Shown here in pieces: positions 53,339 through 62,266 of a DNA stretch of 64,000 bases. Every line of letters starts with the position of its first letter. The stretch's first letter is position 1. The notes beneath the pieces were generated by a model. It was not told the DNA's origin. It made no database searches and saw only the letters and a program-made list of their open reading frames with translations. Source of the stretch: Imperialibacter sp. EC-SDR9 (GTDB lineage Bacteria; Bacteroidota; Bacteroidia; Cytophagales; Cyclobacteriaceae); the NCBI RefSeq assembly GCF_902498805.1, contig NZ_LR701587.1, forward strand, positions 55,335-119,334. The letters run 5' to 3'. The position numbers were made by a program, and so were the translations under genes.

Positions 53339-54277
53339 TCATCTCTTCTCGTTGCAATTAAACATCCAGTTGATGCCATACCTGTCGGTGCAGCTGCCAT
53401 AGTATGCGCCCCAAAACATGTCCTGTAGTTCCATGGTTACTTCTCCACCGGCCGACAAAGCGTCGAAGAGCTTTTTGGTTTCCGCTCGGGTGTTGGGCTC
53501 CAGATTAATATGCATGTTATTGCCTGGCTTCACCTTCATGCCCATCGACTCCGGTGCATCGGTGGCCATCAGGAAATGACCGCCCAGTATCTCCAGTTCG
53601 ATGTGTAAAATCAGCTTTTTGTCGGCCTCAGTCATTGGGGGAGCGCCTTCCATCGGAGGTATTTCACCGAAACGCTGGATGCCACCTTTGAATTCGGTGC
53701 CGAATACAGATTTGTAAAAAAGGAATGCCTCTTCGGTATTTCCTGCAAAATTGAGATAAGTACTTACTCTTGACATATTTGTGTTTTTTAACTGAGTCAT
53801 CAAATTGATCCTCGTCTCGAGGTAGGCTGCCATCCGCTCCATGTTTTGTCGTGCCCCCTCAAACGCCCCGTGTTTATCAATCACGTAATCCAGGTCGGCT
53901 TTAGACTGGAATATGCTGCGCATGGTCAGGAGTGTTTTACCCTCCTTTTCTTCAAAGGTCACGGTGACATGAAAGTTGCCTGGAGCATCATCGCTCCCGT
54001 TGCCGTGTACATACACCAGCTTTTCCGGAACGACTACCTCTTTGAAAACAATAAGATTGGGATAGTCTGTCCCGTTGGGGCCGTGCATGGTGAGCCGGAA
54101 CTTGCCACCGGGTTTGACGTTCATTTCATGAACAGTGTTGGTGAAGCCTGTAGGCCCCCACCATTGGGCGATGTGTTCCGGTTCTGTCCAAACCTTGAAA
54201 ACGAGCGCACGGGGAGCATCTATAAGCCTGCTGGCAATTACTTCCCTGTCCGTTCTTTCTACATGCGTGGTGTTCAT
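53339..54277 (-). CDS. SRPBCC (AHSA1) - VOC (PhnB-like) fusion protein
   Basis: A 312-residue protein joining two modules usually encoded by separate genes. Residues 1-155 are an AHSA1/SRPBCC fold (SRLIDAPRALVFKVWTEPEHIAQWWG). Residues 168-312 begin MSRVSTYLNFAGNTEEAFLFYK, a complete PhnB-like VOC module with its own Met (coordinates 53776). The linker between is short (INLMTQLKNTN), as if a stop codon was lost. Both domains bind small hydrophobic ligands. It belongs to the ArsR-SRPBCC-reductase cassette just upstream. Confidence 0.85.
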   Translation of the reverse strand: MNTTHVERTDREVIASRLIDAPRALVFKVWTEPEHIAQWWGPTGFTNTVHEMNVKPGGKFRLTMHGPNGTDYPNLIVFKEVVVPEKLVYVHGNGSDDAPGNFHVTVTFEEKEGKTLLTMRSIFQSKADLDYVIDKHGAFEGARQNMERMAAYLETRINLMTQLKNTNMSRVSTYLNFAGNTEEAFLFYKSVFGTEFKGGIQRFGEIPPMEGAPPMTEADKKLILHIELEILGGHFLMATDAPESMGMKVKPGNNMHINLEPNTRAETKKLFDALSAGGEVTMELQDMFWGAYYGSCTDRYGINWMFNCNEKR

Positions 54278-54377
54278 GTGTGATATCGTTTAGATGTGAC
54301 GAAGTCGTTTGATAGGTTACCTGGCATCCACATTTCAGCCAGTCTCATAAATACATTCCCGCTCTTAGTGGTCACTG

Positions 54378-54959
54378 CTATTGGTTATCCACTATATAAT
54401 TCAGTTCCGTTACCCCGGATGTAAACTGCCGGGTGTTCAATAGTTTTAGATTTATTTTGTCTTTGACGTTCACGAACAAAGGAATGCCCTTGCCAAGAAT
54501 AACTGGATTAACGAATAGCCAGTAGCCGTCAATTAAGTTCAATTGCATAAGCGAATGTGTGGCTGTCGGGCTGCCAAAAACCAGGATATCTTCGCCACTG
54601 CCTTTGCGGGACTGCTTTATTTCATTTATGCTGTCCGAAAGGTTGTCGCTGATAATTGTTGTGTTGGTTAAATCTGTACCACTCATTGTTTTTGACAGAA
54701 CAACTTTGTGAACCTGGCTATACCATTTAGAATGTTCAATATCGTGTTTCGTCGCCGCTGGCTTGTCTGCTGCGGTAGGCCAGTAACTTTCCATCATCTC
54801 ATAAGTTGCCCGACCATACAATGCAGTATCGCCTTTGCTTATCCGTTTACCGACGTGGTCAAAAATTTCCTGATCAATTTTAATCCAGTCCATCTCCCCA
54901 TTCGGCCCTGCTACAAAACCGTCAAGCGATACGTGCATAAATGAAATTAGTTTTCTCAT
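54378..54959 (-). CDS. Dihydrofolate-reductase-like (RibD C-terminal) protein
   Basis: A 193-residue reductase of the RibD C-terminal/DHFR-like family, with KLISFMHVSLDGFVAGPNGEMDW at the start and YGRATYEMMESYWP, then EDILVFGSPTATHSL further on. It likely uses NADPH, though the true substrate is unknown; these genes often occur with AHSA1 and VOC genes in Bacteroidota. I chose the ATG at 54959. It sits between two SRPBCC genes in the same operon. Confidence 0.85.
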   Translation of the reverse strand: MRKLISFMHVSLDGFVAGPNGEMDWIKIDQEIFDHVGKRISKGDTALYGRATYEMMESYWPTAADKPAATKHDIEHSKWYSQVHKVVLSKTMSGTDLTNTTIISDNLSDSINEIKQSRKGSGEDILVFGSPTATHSLMQLNLIDGYWLFVNPVILGKGIPLFVNVKDKINLKLLNTRQFTSGVTELNYIVDNQ

Positions 54960-55002
54960 GTGGTTTACTTTTTGTTGTTCTCCTTTCGGTAGTAAAGTGC
55001 AA

Positions 55003-55452
55003 CTATACTTTGGAGTTGAAATGACTGGCCAGCAAGGCCTCCAGCCGGTCAAAATTCTCCTCATTGGAAGGCTCAATTATCTTCCGGGATCTTTCACATT
55101 CTTCTGCAGATTTGAAAACCATACGAAAGGTGATCAGGGTGTCTTCGCTCTGGCTATCAAAAGTCACAATCACCTGGAAGGCGTGCACAGGCTCCACGTG
55201 GTCAAATACAAGCCGTTGGTTGGGCACGATTTCCACAAAGACACACTTATTATCAAAGTTCGCTCCTTGCGGACTGTGCATAGTGAACCGCCATTCGCCA
55301 CCTGGTTTCAGATCGAAGGCATGGAAGGTATTCGTAAAGCCCTTTGGGCCCCACCATTGTGCCAGCAGGTCAGGATTGCTCCATGCATGGTACACCTCAG
55401 CCTGAGAGTAGGTCACTCTTCTGGTGGAAGTAATTTCAAGATCTTTGCTCAT
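55003..55452 (-). CDS. SRPBCC (AHSA1-like) domain protein
   Basis: A 149-residue protein with ITSTRRVTYSQAEVYHAWSNPDLLAQWWG, PGGEWRFTMHSPQGANFDN and a C-terminal helix (CERSRKIIEPSNEENFDRLEAL), typical of the AHSA1 subfamily, which binds hydrophobic ligands. Its start overlaps the ArsR gene by 17 bp (55436-55452), so ligand binding and repression may be linked. Elsewhere in this window (33642-34460) the same two domains are fused in one protein. Confidence 0.86.
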   Translation of the reverse strand: MSKDLEITSTRRVTYSQAEVYHAWSNPDLLAQWWGPKGFTNTFHAFDLKPGGEWRFTMHSPQGANFDNKCVFVEIVPNQRLVFDHVEPVHAFQVIVTFDSQSEDTLITFRMVFKSAEECERSRKIIEPSNEENFDRLEALLASHFNSKV

Positions 55453-55774
55453 CGCCTTTGTCTTTTGCTTGTAATTCTTTGATGTATTTTTCCATCGCAT
55501 CCAGCCTTTCTTCCCATTCCTTTTTGTAGCGACTTACCCAATCCGATACTTCATGCAGTGGCTTGAGTTGTGCTTTGCAGAAGCGCTCCCGTCCCTGCTG
55601 CTCCATCATCACCAGGCCACACTCTTCCAGTATTTTCATGTGCTTCGAAATGGCCGGCCTGCTCATGTCAAAGTTCTCAGCCACTGTATTCACGTTCATC
55701 CGCTTGTAGGCAATCAGGTTAATAATCTCCCTGCGGGTGGGATCAGCAATCGCCTGGAATACGTCTCGTCTCAT
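55436..55774 (-). CDS. ArsR family transcriptional regulator
   Basis: A 112-residue winged-helix regulator (VFQAIADPTRREIINLI, FDMSRPAISKHMKILEECGL). It has no Cys pair for metals in the usual place, as expected of the group that works with SRPBCC partners. It is first in the cassette with the SRPBCC, reductase and SRPBCC-VOC genes. A GTAAC...GTTAC dyad lies upstream near 55787-55802, and a GATCAGTTAC copy lies a little further on; both are similar to the ArsR site near 33607. Confidence 0.88.
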   Translation of the reverse strand: MRRDVFQAIADPTRREIINLIAYKRMNVNTVAENFDMSRPAISKHMKILEECGLVMMEQQGRERFCKAQLKPLHEVSDWVSRYKKEWEERLDAMEKYIKELQAKDKGDEQRS

Positions 55775-55786
55775 CTTGCTCCTTTA

Positions 55787-55831
55787 TTAGTAACCGTTCA
55801 GTTACAAATATAAATGGAAACCGATCAGTTA
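55787..55831. promoter_or_regulatory. Candidate ArsR binding sites
   Basis: GTAAC-CGTTCA-GTTAC (55787-55802) is an inverted repeat and AACCGATCAGTTAC follows about 30 bp later, nearly repeating its right part. Both precede the ArsR gene, which reads leftward from 55774. Confidence 0.45.
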
Positions 55832-55981
55832 CGCAATTTTGTGCCGAAATTTTTTTCAACACTTTTCATTGACTTTAAGGGAGGCAGGCTCGGAATGCTT
55901 AAGACGCTTCAGAAAGATGGTTTTGCAGCTACGATGCATGCACTAGTATTCAAAATGAGCAGAATTTATGGCAAAATCTTA

Positions 55982-56011
55982 TTGGATTTTGGGTTACTTT
56001 TTATAAGTTTG
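55982..56011 (+). promoter_or_regulatory. Promoter of small lipoprotein gene A
   Basis: TTGG (55982-55985) and TAAGTTTG (56004-56011) are 18 bp apart, close to the Bacteroidota TTTG / TAnnTTTG pattern, and lie about 60 bp before the start at 56069. Confidence 0.45.
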
Positions 56012-56068
56012 ATGTATTTATTTAGTGCAATATTTTATTTAATTAATTATAAATTTATCTCACCAGCT

Positions 56069-56260
56069 ATGAGAGCATTAAAAAGTAGAACCATTTTCTT
56101 ATTCGGTGTTTTATCGATTTTTATGATCACTTCATTGGGTGCATGTACTGCCAGCCGCCCAAGCAGTGCCTGGCAGGATGTGGGCCATGCCCGTGACCTC
56201 GGTAAAAAGAAAGGTAATCATTCAAAACGAATGCAGAGAAGGCCAGCCAATCACCGGTAA
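56069..56260 (+). CDS. Small lipoprotein A
   Basis: A 63-residue protein with a lipobox (SLGAC) after a hydrophobic signal (IFLFGVLSIFMITS), followed by a short tail SAWQDVGHARDLGKKKG. It is a clear paralogue of the protein at 58218-58430 (same MRA-K-SR start, same WxDVGHAR motif). The tail is Lys/Arg-rich. The ATG at 56069 is chosen over longer frames, which would run through the promoter. Function unknown; small outer-membrane or periplasmic lipoproteins of this type are often highly expressed. Confidence 0.65.
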   Translation: MRALKSRTIFLFGVLSIFMITSLGACTASRPSSAWQDVGHARDLGKKKGNHSKRMQRRPANHR

Positions 56261-56324
56261 AGGAGGAAGAGGAGTGTTGTTGTTCCGAATCGGAGATTTA
56301 GCACTTCTCTTTTTATTCTTTTGT

Positions 56325-57410
56325 CTATTTGGCTGCGTCAAAGCTTTCTTTCAGCACCTCTTTCAGCAAATTAATCGCCATGGAGATCGACTGTAAAGAG
56401 GCGGTTTCTTCAGAAGTATGGTAGCCGGTAGTGGGAATCTGAATAGTTGCCCCGCTGATGAGTCCGTCGGTTCCTTCAATGATACGGCCTAATTCGGTTC
56501 GTCCAAGCGATAGCGGCTTTTTACCGTCGACCAACCTTTGCTCATTGTGGTGCTCAATGAAAATGTCCTTATACACCGTTTTTATACCCAGCTTTTCGCT
56601 GGCTGCTGCTATTTCAGCGACCATTTTCTCGTCGAAGTCGGCAGTGGCGTCTTTGTGTCGGAGGATAATTTCGCTGTCAGATGCTTCTTTTTCGTCTTCT
56701 CCGAAGGGGCTGGTGTCGAGCACAATGAGTTTTTTAGTGGCTTGCTCCACTCTGTAAAACCAATCGGCCAGGTAACGCCAGCTACGGCCTGCTTCTTCCT
56801 GTGCTGTGAAAAAGGCCGTACCCTGGTAGCCTTGAGAAAATAGGTAAACAACCACAGCCACCATCAGTACATTGTCGAGTTGTGCAGAGACTCGACCATC
56901 GTGGATGGTGATGCGATCGGAGTAGGCTATAGGCACGCCGGGAGTTATATGCTCCAGCCCGTTGATTTCGATGATCAGGTTTTTTCGCTTCTCACTAATA
57001 TAGGAGTGGTGGGTAGTGCCCTGCCCCAGGTAGGTGCCTGACCACGGCTCGTAGGCATGCACTTGCTGACCTTCAAAACGGTCGGCAATTTTTTCCAGCG
57101 TTTGCTCCGACACAGAGTTGCCATTGAGTTCGCTTCGGTTCTGGGTAACAAAGGCTGCATACTGAAACTCATTGGGGCCGGTGCAGATCAGGCCATGCCG
57201 GTCGACATGCGCAGAGAGGTAGTTGCTTGTCGGCATGCTGCCCTCTGCCACCAGCAAACCCTGATAAAGGCTGATTTTAATCCCCATTTCTTCCAGTTCC
57301 CGGCGGATCAAGCGAAAGAAAGGTTCTTCATAACCTACTACCGAGGGTTGCCGAACCAGCAACTTAAGGTAGTCGAGAAATGTGGTGAGAGAGGTGGTTG
57401 ATGGCTCCAC
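56325..57410 (-). CDS. M42/M20-like metallopeptidase
   Basis: A 361-residue protein with features of the M42 cobalt/zinc aminopeptidases: SAHVDRHGL and LDNVLM for metal binding, FTAQEEAGRSW for the catalytic Glu pair, VLDTSPF and TTGYHTSEE for the last metal ligand. M42 peptidases are cytoplasmic tetrahedral aminopeptidases or related hydrolases. The substrate is unknown. It stands alone on the minus strand between the two small lipoprotein genes. Confidence 0.85.
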   Translation of the reverse strand: MEPSTTSLTTFLDYLKLLVRQPSVVGYEEPFFRLIRRELEEMGIKISLYQGLLVAEGSMPTSNYLSAHVDRHGLICTGPNEFQYAAFVTQNRSELNGNSVSEQTLEKIADRFEGQQVHAYEPWSGTYLGQGTTHHSYISEKRKNLIIEINGLEHITPGVPIAYSDRITIHDGRVSAQLDNVLMVAVVVYLFSQGYQGTAFFTAQEEAGRSWRYLADWFYRVEQATKKLIVLDTSPFGEDEKEASDSEIILRHKDATADFDEKMVAEIAAASEKLGIKTVYKDIFIEHHNEQRLVDGKKPLSLGRTELGRIIEGTDGLISGATIQIPTTGYHTSEETASLQSISMAINLLKEVLKESFDAAK

Positions 57411-58217
57411 GGTTTTATATTTGGGAATGAGTGAAAACTTGAAGCGAAGCTAAGGAAAAGCCGGGGAAACAGGAAAGACAACGAGTTGATCAAAGTACCA
57501 TAGACTGAAAGGGAGAGGCCTGATGTATGATAACGCTTTATGCCAGAGGCGGAGGTGTTGCAGTTGTGGGGAGGATTGTTATTGAGTGAAGGCATGAGGT
57601 TGATGGCTTTCTCAAATTGTGAAAAGCGCTGAGCTTTGGCTTAGCCCGGCTTCAATTTACCCCAACGGATCCGCAGCTAGTTTTTATTCAGTTGAAGTGA
57701 TTTTGGGCTGTTTATTTCCCGCTTTATTTCGGCGAACAAGTGTTTTTTTCATAAAATTTTGATAATCAATGATATATGGATATTATCTTAATGTAATCGA
57801 TGTATCCATACGACGCTAGATTAAACTATGAGCAACATCGGTATACGCCTATTTGCATGTAACTTTTTGATCTGATTTTAACTAAAATTGAAATTTTACT
57901 ATTTTTTGAAGATGATCTTTTTTCTTACTTTCTTTAATTCTGTCTTTCTTTTCAAGCGCTGAAAATTTCTCTGGTGCAGGATGCAAATGTAGCTTTTAAG
58001 GCTCTGAGTGTAATTATTGGTGGTTTACTTCAAAACCACAGTTCCTTTTTTCAGACACAAGTGCGCCGGCATTTTGTTATATATAATGGGTAAAGCAGCT
58101 TTAGTATGTCATGTGTAATGACTCACGCAAAATTGACATTTTGTGATGCGTTACAATCCGTAGTTTTATCCTATAGTTTAATTATATCCAATAGCACACA
58201 ACTTAAAATTTATCACC
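57411..58217. other. Long AT-rich intergenic region (807 bp)
   Basis: No gene was found on either strand. The left half is plain; from about 57700 it is strongly AT-rich and holds many short A/T tracts. A small stem GTGGTTT...AAAACCAC is near 58022-58041 and the promoter of lipoprotein B is at its right end. Promoter or regulatory leader, function unknown. Confidence 0.5.
58140..58168 (+). promoter_or_regulatory. Promoter of small lipoprotein gene B
   Basis: TTTG (58140-58143) and TAGTTTTA (58161-58168), 17 bp apart, resemble the Bacteroidota promoter, about 50 bp before the start at 58218. Confidence 0.45.
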
Positions 58218-58430
58218 ATGAGAGCTTATAAGAGTAGATCCAGAAGCAGAGCAGTTTTGTTACTCAGCATTTTAGCGATTTTTGTTATTAGTTCACTTTC
58301 TTCCTGTATGGCTCATAGAGGGAGTGGTTCATGGGATGACGTAGGACATGCCCGGTCGTTTAACCACAAAAAGGCACATCATGACCATCACAGCTCGAGC
58401 AAACAAGTGGTAAAAAACAATAAAAGCTAG
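58218..58430 (+). CDS. Small His-rich lipoprotein B
   Basis: A 70-residue protein, paralogue of lipoprotein A. Signal VLLLSILAIFVISSL and lipobox SSC; mature part begins MAHRGSGSWDDVGHARSF and ends with a His-rich tail (HKKAHHDHHSSSK). The His cluster might bind a metal, but no test is possible here. It has its own promoter and a strong terminator (58453-58482), so it is probably a monocistronic, well-expressed gene. A is shorter in its tail and lacks the His cluster. Confidence 0.7.
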   Translation: MRAYKSRSRSRAVLLLSILAIFVISSLSSCMAHRGSGSWDDVGHARSFNHKKAHHDHHSSSKQVVKNNKS

Positions 58431-58452
58431 AAATAGAATCTTCAATATGCCG

Positions 58453-58482
58453 CCCATGTGCCAACGTGGGCTTTTTTTGTGC
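58453..58482 (+). terminator. Terminator of small lipoprotein gene B
   Basis: GCCCATGT-GCCA-ACGTGGGC-TTTTTTT: an 8-bp stem (with one G-T pair) and T run about 20 bp after the stop at 58430. Confidence 0.85.
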
Positions 58483-58511
58483 CAATTGCCAAATGTCACC
58501 AGGCGTATCTG

Positions 58512-58877
58512 TCATCCACCGACTATCTGTAACCAGTCTTTAATGATTCGCTCAAGTTCAGCCTTCTTTGACGAAGCTTCTTCGGCATTTTTGATGTATA
58601 CAATTCTCCGATCTTTCCAGTCACCTTCGAGGATGTCAGACTTGACGGCGACAATGGAGGGATGATGAAAAATGAGTCTGATGGCCTTTTTGTCGTGCAG
58701 GTTGAAGGTGACAAAGTCTTCCTTGTAGTAGTAGCTGGGCGCATTCCACTTGATACGCTCCGAAAGAGGGCCAGCACTCTTGATGATTGTGCGTAATGTT
58801 TCCACTTGAGGTTTCAACGGATGATCCAGGGCTGCTATGTAGGCGGCTACCTGTTCGGCTTCGGAAAGTTTAGACAT
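58512..58877 (-). CDS. DUF1801 family protein
   Basis: A 121-residue protein (LSERIKWNAPSYYYKEDFVTFN, FHHPSIVAVKSDILEGDWKDRR), a third DUF1801 member of this window. It is downstream of the VOC gene at 58892-59314 on the same strand (14 bp gap), so the two may be cotranscribed. Function unknown. Confidence 0.82.
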   Translation of the reverse strand: MSKLSEAEQVAAYIAALDHPLKPQVETLRTIIKSAGPLSERIKWNAPSYYYKEDFVTFNLHDKKAIRLIFHHPSIVAVKSDILEGDWKDRRIVYIKNAEEASSKKAELERIIKDWLQIVGG

Positions 58878-58891
58878 AGTTTTTGAATATT

Positions 58892-59314
58892 TTACTGCGG
58901 GCTTGTTTCAAAGCCAATCATCCACTGAATACCAAATTTGTCTGTAGTCATGCCGAAATAGCTTCCCCAGAATGTGGCGGCCATTGGCATGGATACTTTG
59001 CCTCCGGCCGAGAGTGCGGCAAATAGTTTGTCGGCCTCAGACTTGTTTTCCGTGTCAAGATAGATGTGGAAATTGTTGCCCGACATTTCACCGAAATTCT
59101 CCGGTATGTCGCAACCCATCAGGCGGCTGGTTTTGCTTATCGGAAGAGCAATATGCATCATTCTTTTGCTTTGTTCGGCTCCTTTTGGGGCTTCTGACGG
59201 CATGTCGCTGTATTTCATTTGGCTGGTGAAGTCGCCTCCGAAGACAGTTTTGTAAAAATCGAAAGCTTCGGCACAGTTGCCATTAAAGTTGAGGTAGGTA
59301 TCTGCGGATTTCAT
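58892..59314 (-). CDS. VOC family (PhnB-like) protein
   Basis: A 140-residue protein (ADTYLNFNGNCAEAFDFYKTVFGGDF, PISKTSRLMGCDIPENFG, MPMAATFWGSYFGMTTDKFGIQWMIG) of the PhnB-like vicinal-oxygen-chelate group. The family binds metals and small molecules and often confers resistance or detoxification. The DUF1801 gene follows immediately. Confidence 0.86.
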   Translation of the reverse strand: MKSADTYLNFNGNCAEAFDFYKTVFGGDFTSQMKYSDMPSEAPKGAEQSKRMMHIALPISKTSRLMGCDIPENFGEMSGNNFHIYLDTENKSEADKLFAALSAGGKVSMPMAATFWGSYFGMTTDKFGIQWMIGFETSPQ

Positions 59315-59369
59315 AAAGTGATAGTTTTAGTATATGTGGTGCTCTAATGACTGAGAGAATATATTCTCT

Positions 59370-59630
59370 TTATGCCTTTTGAAAGTATGGGTTCACGTCA
59401 ACTGGTTTTAGCTCATCGTTCAGAACTTCAGCGAAGCAACCGTGGCTTATTATCAGATGAATAACGGCGCAGACGTTTACCTGACTGCCGTGACTCTCCA
59501 CTCTGAGGATGCGGTCGCAGTCGCCGAGGTCAAAATTTGCACTAAAGCCAGGGAACGCACGGTGGATCGCTTCCAGCAACCTGAACGCCTGGACGTGATT
59601 GTCGACAGTAGTTTTGAACACTTCTACCAT
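59370..59630 (-). CDS. Small conserved-looking hypothetical protein
   Basis: An 86-residue protein (MVEVFKTTVDNHVQAFRLLEAI, FSANFDLGDCDRILRVES, GCFAEVLNDELKPV) whose predicted beta-alpha-beta pattern resembles a small ferredoxin-like (HMA-like) fold. Its ATG directly follows the stop of the VOC gene upstream (TAG-ATG), so it is translated with it. I recall similar short proteins in other Bacteroidota but cannot verify. Function unknown. Confidence 0.65.
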   Translation of the reverse strand: MVEVFKTTVDNHVQAFRLLEAIHRAFPGFSANFDLGDCDRILRVESHGSQVNVCAVIHLIISHGCFAEVLNDELKPVDVNPYFQKA

Positions 59631-60011
59631 CTACATCTCTTCAAGGATAGACAAAATATTGCCGGCCGGATCCTTGAACCAGGCGATGGCAGGGCCATGG
59701 GGATTACGGCAAATTCCCTTTTCATCTGTCTTAATAGGCTCGTCGTACTGTTCAAAAACAACCCCTTTGCCTGTCAGCCAGTCAACTGTAGTCTCTATGT
59801 CCTTAATTGGGAAGTTGAGCACGGTAAAGGTGGCAGGCTCATGGTTGGGTTTCGGGTAAATGATTACTTTGCTGCCACCACTGAGGTCGAGCTGGAGCAA
59901 ACCCATAGATAGTTCCTCCACTTGTAAGCCAAGCTTTCCTGAATAAAAGTCCTTTGCCTGCGAAAGGTTGCTTACCGAAAAACCAGTGAATGCTTTTGAA
60001 TCTTTCAACAT
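59631..60011 (-). CDS. VOC family (glyoxalase-like) protein
   Basis: A 126-residue single-domain VOC protein ([47 protein letters not shown]). Cofactor and substrate are unclear; the family includes glyoxalases and dioxygenases. It is followed without gap by the 86-aa gene (59370-59630), forming a pair. Confidence 0.88.
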   Translation of the reverse strand: MLKDSKAFTGFSVSNLSQAKDFYSGKLGLQVEELSMGLLQLDLSGGSKVIIYPKPNHEPATFTVLNFPIKDIETTVDWLTGKGVVFEQYDEPIKTDEKGICRNPHGPAIAWFKDPAGNILSILEEM

Positions 60012-60113
60012 GTCATAGTGGGTTAGAAATATGCCAAATGCCTTTTCTATTAATAAGTTAACAAACTATTGCCTGGAATACATCTGTGAATGCTTTTTTA
60101 GGCACTGAGGTCA

Positions 60114-60533
60114 TTAGTCGGGCACGTCGCCTTTCATTCTCAGCATGCAGACCATTTCATCGTCGTCTTTGTACCACTCTACTGCCCAATGCTCGGGGTC
60201 AAGCCCTTCCATTTTCATTAACTCACTAAAAATGCCAGGCAGAGAACTCAGTTTCGAATGCCAGTCGGTGACAGTAATGGCTGCGTATTTCCCTTTTTGT
60301 ATGACATATTCTTCGTAACCCAGCTGCTTACCCTCTTCAGGGAACTTTTCAATGGCGGCTGCCATGTAGATGACACTATTTCCTTCCATCCTGGCAAGCC
60401 CGTAAAAAGGCCGACTAAACCCGCCCTCAACTCTTTCGACAATGGTATCGAAAGCTTCCCCAACGCCGTTGGGAAAGGTGAGTACCTGATGTCCAAAAAC
60501 CTTTATGTCATTCGGGATGTCAATAAACTCCAT
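60114..60533 (-). CDS. GyrI-like / effector-binding domain protein
   Basis: A 139-residue protein (IPNDIKVFGHQVLTFPNGVGEAF, RPFYGLARMEGNSVIYMAAA, EYVIQKGKYAAITVTDWHSK), similar in overall pattern to AraC effector-binding/GyrI-like domains. It probably binds a small ligand. It is separated from neighbours by 100-120 bp and is likely a single-gene unit. Confidence 0.68.
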   Translation of the reverse strand: MEFIDIPNDIKVFGHQVLTFPNGVGEAFDTIVERVEGGFSRPFYGLARMEGNSVIYMAAAIEKFPEEGKQLGYEEYVIQKGKYAAITVTDWHSKLSSLPGIFSELMKMEGLDPEHWAVEWYKDDDEMVCMLRMKGDVPD

Positions 60534-60656
60534 GGCATTTTATGATTTGCTGCATGACAAATGTAGCAAAGGTGCCACACAGGTTCAGGGTGTAAAAGCG
60601 GCATTGTCAAGGGTCGAATGCGTCAGGCGAAAGCGCTATTTGTCAGCGCATGGCGA

Positions 60657-62054
60657 TTATTGGCCAGCAGCCCTCATCATCTCTTTTTGCACGATCTTCA
60701 CATCTTCTTCAGTGGTTCGCCAGTTGACCAGGGCAGCTCTGATTCCTTTTCTTCCATTGAAAAAGGTAGGCGTCATGAACACCTTGCCACTGTCATTGAG
60801 CCTGTCAAGGAAGGCTTGCACCTGGATTGAATCACCACCTTTCAAGGTAAAGCAGACAGTATTGAGTCGAACTGGTGCCAGGAGCTCAAAATAATCGCTT
60901 TGGTTGATGAATGCGCCCAACTGCCCGGCCTGTGCGATGTTGCGTTCCACTATTTCACGATAGCCATCCTTTCCGTAGGCCTTCAGTGTAAACCATGCTG
61001 GTAGCGCTTTGAATCTCCGGGAGTTTTCCGGTAGAAAGTTAAGGAAGTTGAAGTTTGCCAACGGGTCGCCAAGGTAAGGTGCATTGGAATTTTGGTAGGT
61101 TTCCACCTGAAGTAGCCTGTGTTTTTCTTTGACAAAAAAGAAGGCACTTTCGTAAGGCACGTTCAACCATTTATGACCATCAATGGTGATGCTGTCGGCG
61201 TGCTCCCAACCAGCCAACAGGTGAGCATAAGTTGGGGAAATGGCTGCAAATCCACCGAAAGCGGCATCGATATGCCACCAGAAGTTGTACTTTTCTTTGA
61301 GGTCGGCGATGGCCTGAGCGTCATCGTAGTCGACTGTGTTTACTGTGCCGCCGCTGGAGATCAGGATAAATGGTTCGCCGTTGAGCGATTGGATTTTCTT
61401 TTCCAGTGCTGTCATGTCAATTGCTTCCCTCGTAGCATCAATCGTCTTCACGATTTGGATATTGCTGCTTCCAAGGCCAAGCATAGACAGCGCTTTGATG
61501 GAGGAGGAGTGGGGCACTGCTGACAAAATGGGGAAGGTGGAAGAAACGCCTTTTTTGGCAATATCTAATCCTTTTTGCTTGCCGATCCACTGACGTGCAA
61601 CACCCAGGCACGTGAAATTCGACATGGTAGCGCCGGTAACAAAGCCGCCAAGGAAATCACCGGGAAGGCCGAAGAGCTCTTTCAGCATGTCAATAGTTTC
61701 GAACTCTACGATGCCGGAGAGGTCGCCATGGCCTTTGACGGTTTGGGTATTCTGATCAAAAATGGTGGCAAGCATATCTCCCATGATAGCCGCAGGAGTG
61801 GTACCACCTGTTACAAAGCCCCAGTAGCGTGGGCCAGCTGAGGCGACCATGAGGTCTTTGAAGCGTCTGCGAAATTCGTTTAAAGCGTCACTTCCGCCAG
61901 CTCCGTCGGTTGGCAAAGGAGCAAAGTCGGTCGTTGCTTTGGCTGCTGATGTGGAAGTGGCGTTGATGCTTTGAAGATAAGAGAGTCCTTCTTCCAGGGC
62001 TTGGGTGAGCAATCGCCTGGTATTGTTCAGGTCGTACTGTAGCTGTTGGTTCAT
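60657..62054 (-). CDS. Group-II pyridoxal-phosphate decarboxylase
   Basis: A 465-residue enzyme of the aromatic-L-amino-acid/glutamate decarboxylase group. The PLP-binding Lys is in SITIDGHKWLNVPYES; other family marks are GFVTGATMSNFTCLGVARQW, FWWHIDAAFGGFAAIS and FEETIDMLKELFGLPG-like residues (LKELFGLPGDFLGGF). The length is normal for the family. Substrate unknown (aromatic amino acids, glutamate, diaminobutyrate or cysteine sulfinate are possible). It stands alone, with a methyltransferase gene upstream on the same strand across a 212-bp gap. Confidence 0.88.
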   Translation of the reverse strand: MNQQLQYDLNNTRRLLTQALEEGLSYLQSINATSTSAAKATTDFAPLPTDGAGGSDALNEFRRRFKDLMVASAGPRYWGFVTGGTTPAAIMGDMLATIFDQNTQTVKGHGDLSGIVEFETIDMLKELFGLPGDFLGGFVTGATMSNFTCLGVARQWIGKQKGLDIAKKGVSSTFPILSAVPHSSSIKALSMLGLGSSNIQIVKTIDATREAIDMTALEKKIQSLNGEPFILISSGGTVNTVDYDDAQAIADLKEKYNFWWHIDAAFGGFAAISPTYAHLLAGWEHADSITIDGHKWLNVPYESAFFFVKEKHRLLQVETYQNSNAPYLGDPLANFNFLNFLPENSRRFKALPAWFTLKAYGKDGYREIVERNIAQAGQLGAFINQSDYFELLAPVRLNTVCFTLKGGDSIQVQAFLDRLNDSGKVFMTPTFFNGRKGIRAALVNWRTTEEDVKIVQKEMMRAAGQ

Positions 62055-62266
62055 GGATCTGCGTCGGTTTAAAAAATGGACTTAACCGGGATTAAAAATG
62101 TAGTGAAACGACAATCTTTCCAGTGAGGTTGCCGCCTGAGACGGATTTTTCGCCATCAAACAGAGAAAAGCAAGCGGTTTCAGGCCGAAGCATGGAAGAC
62201 GGTATATTGCTCATTGGCCGGGTAATTCCCTTTTGAACTGTTGTCCCAACCCAAAAAAATCTGCGA

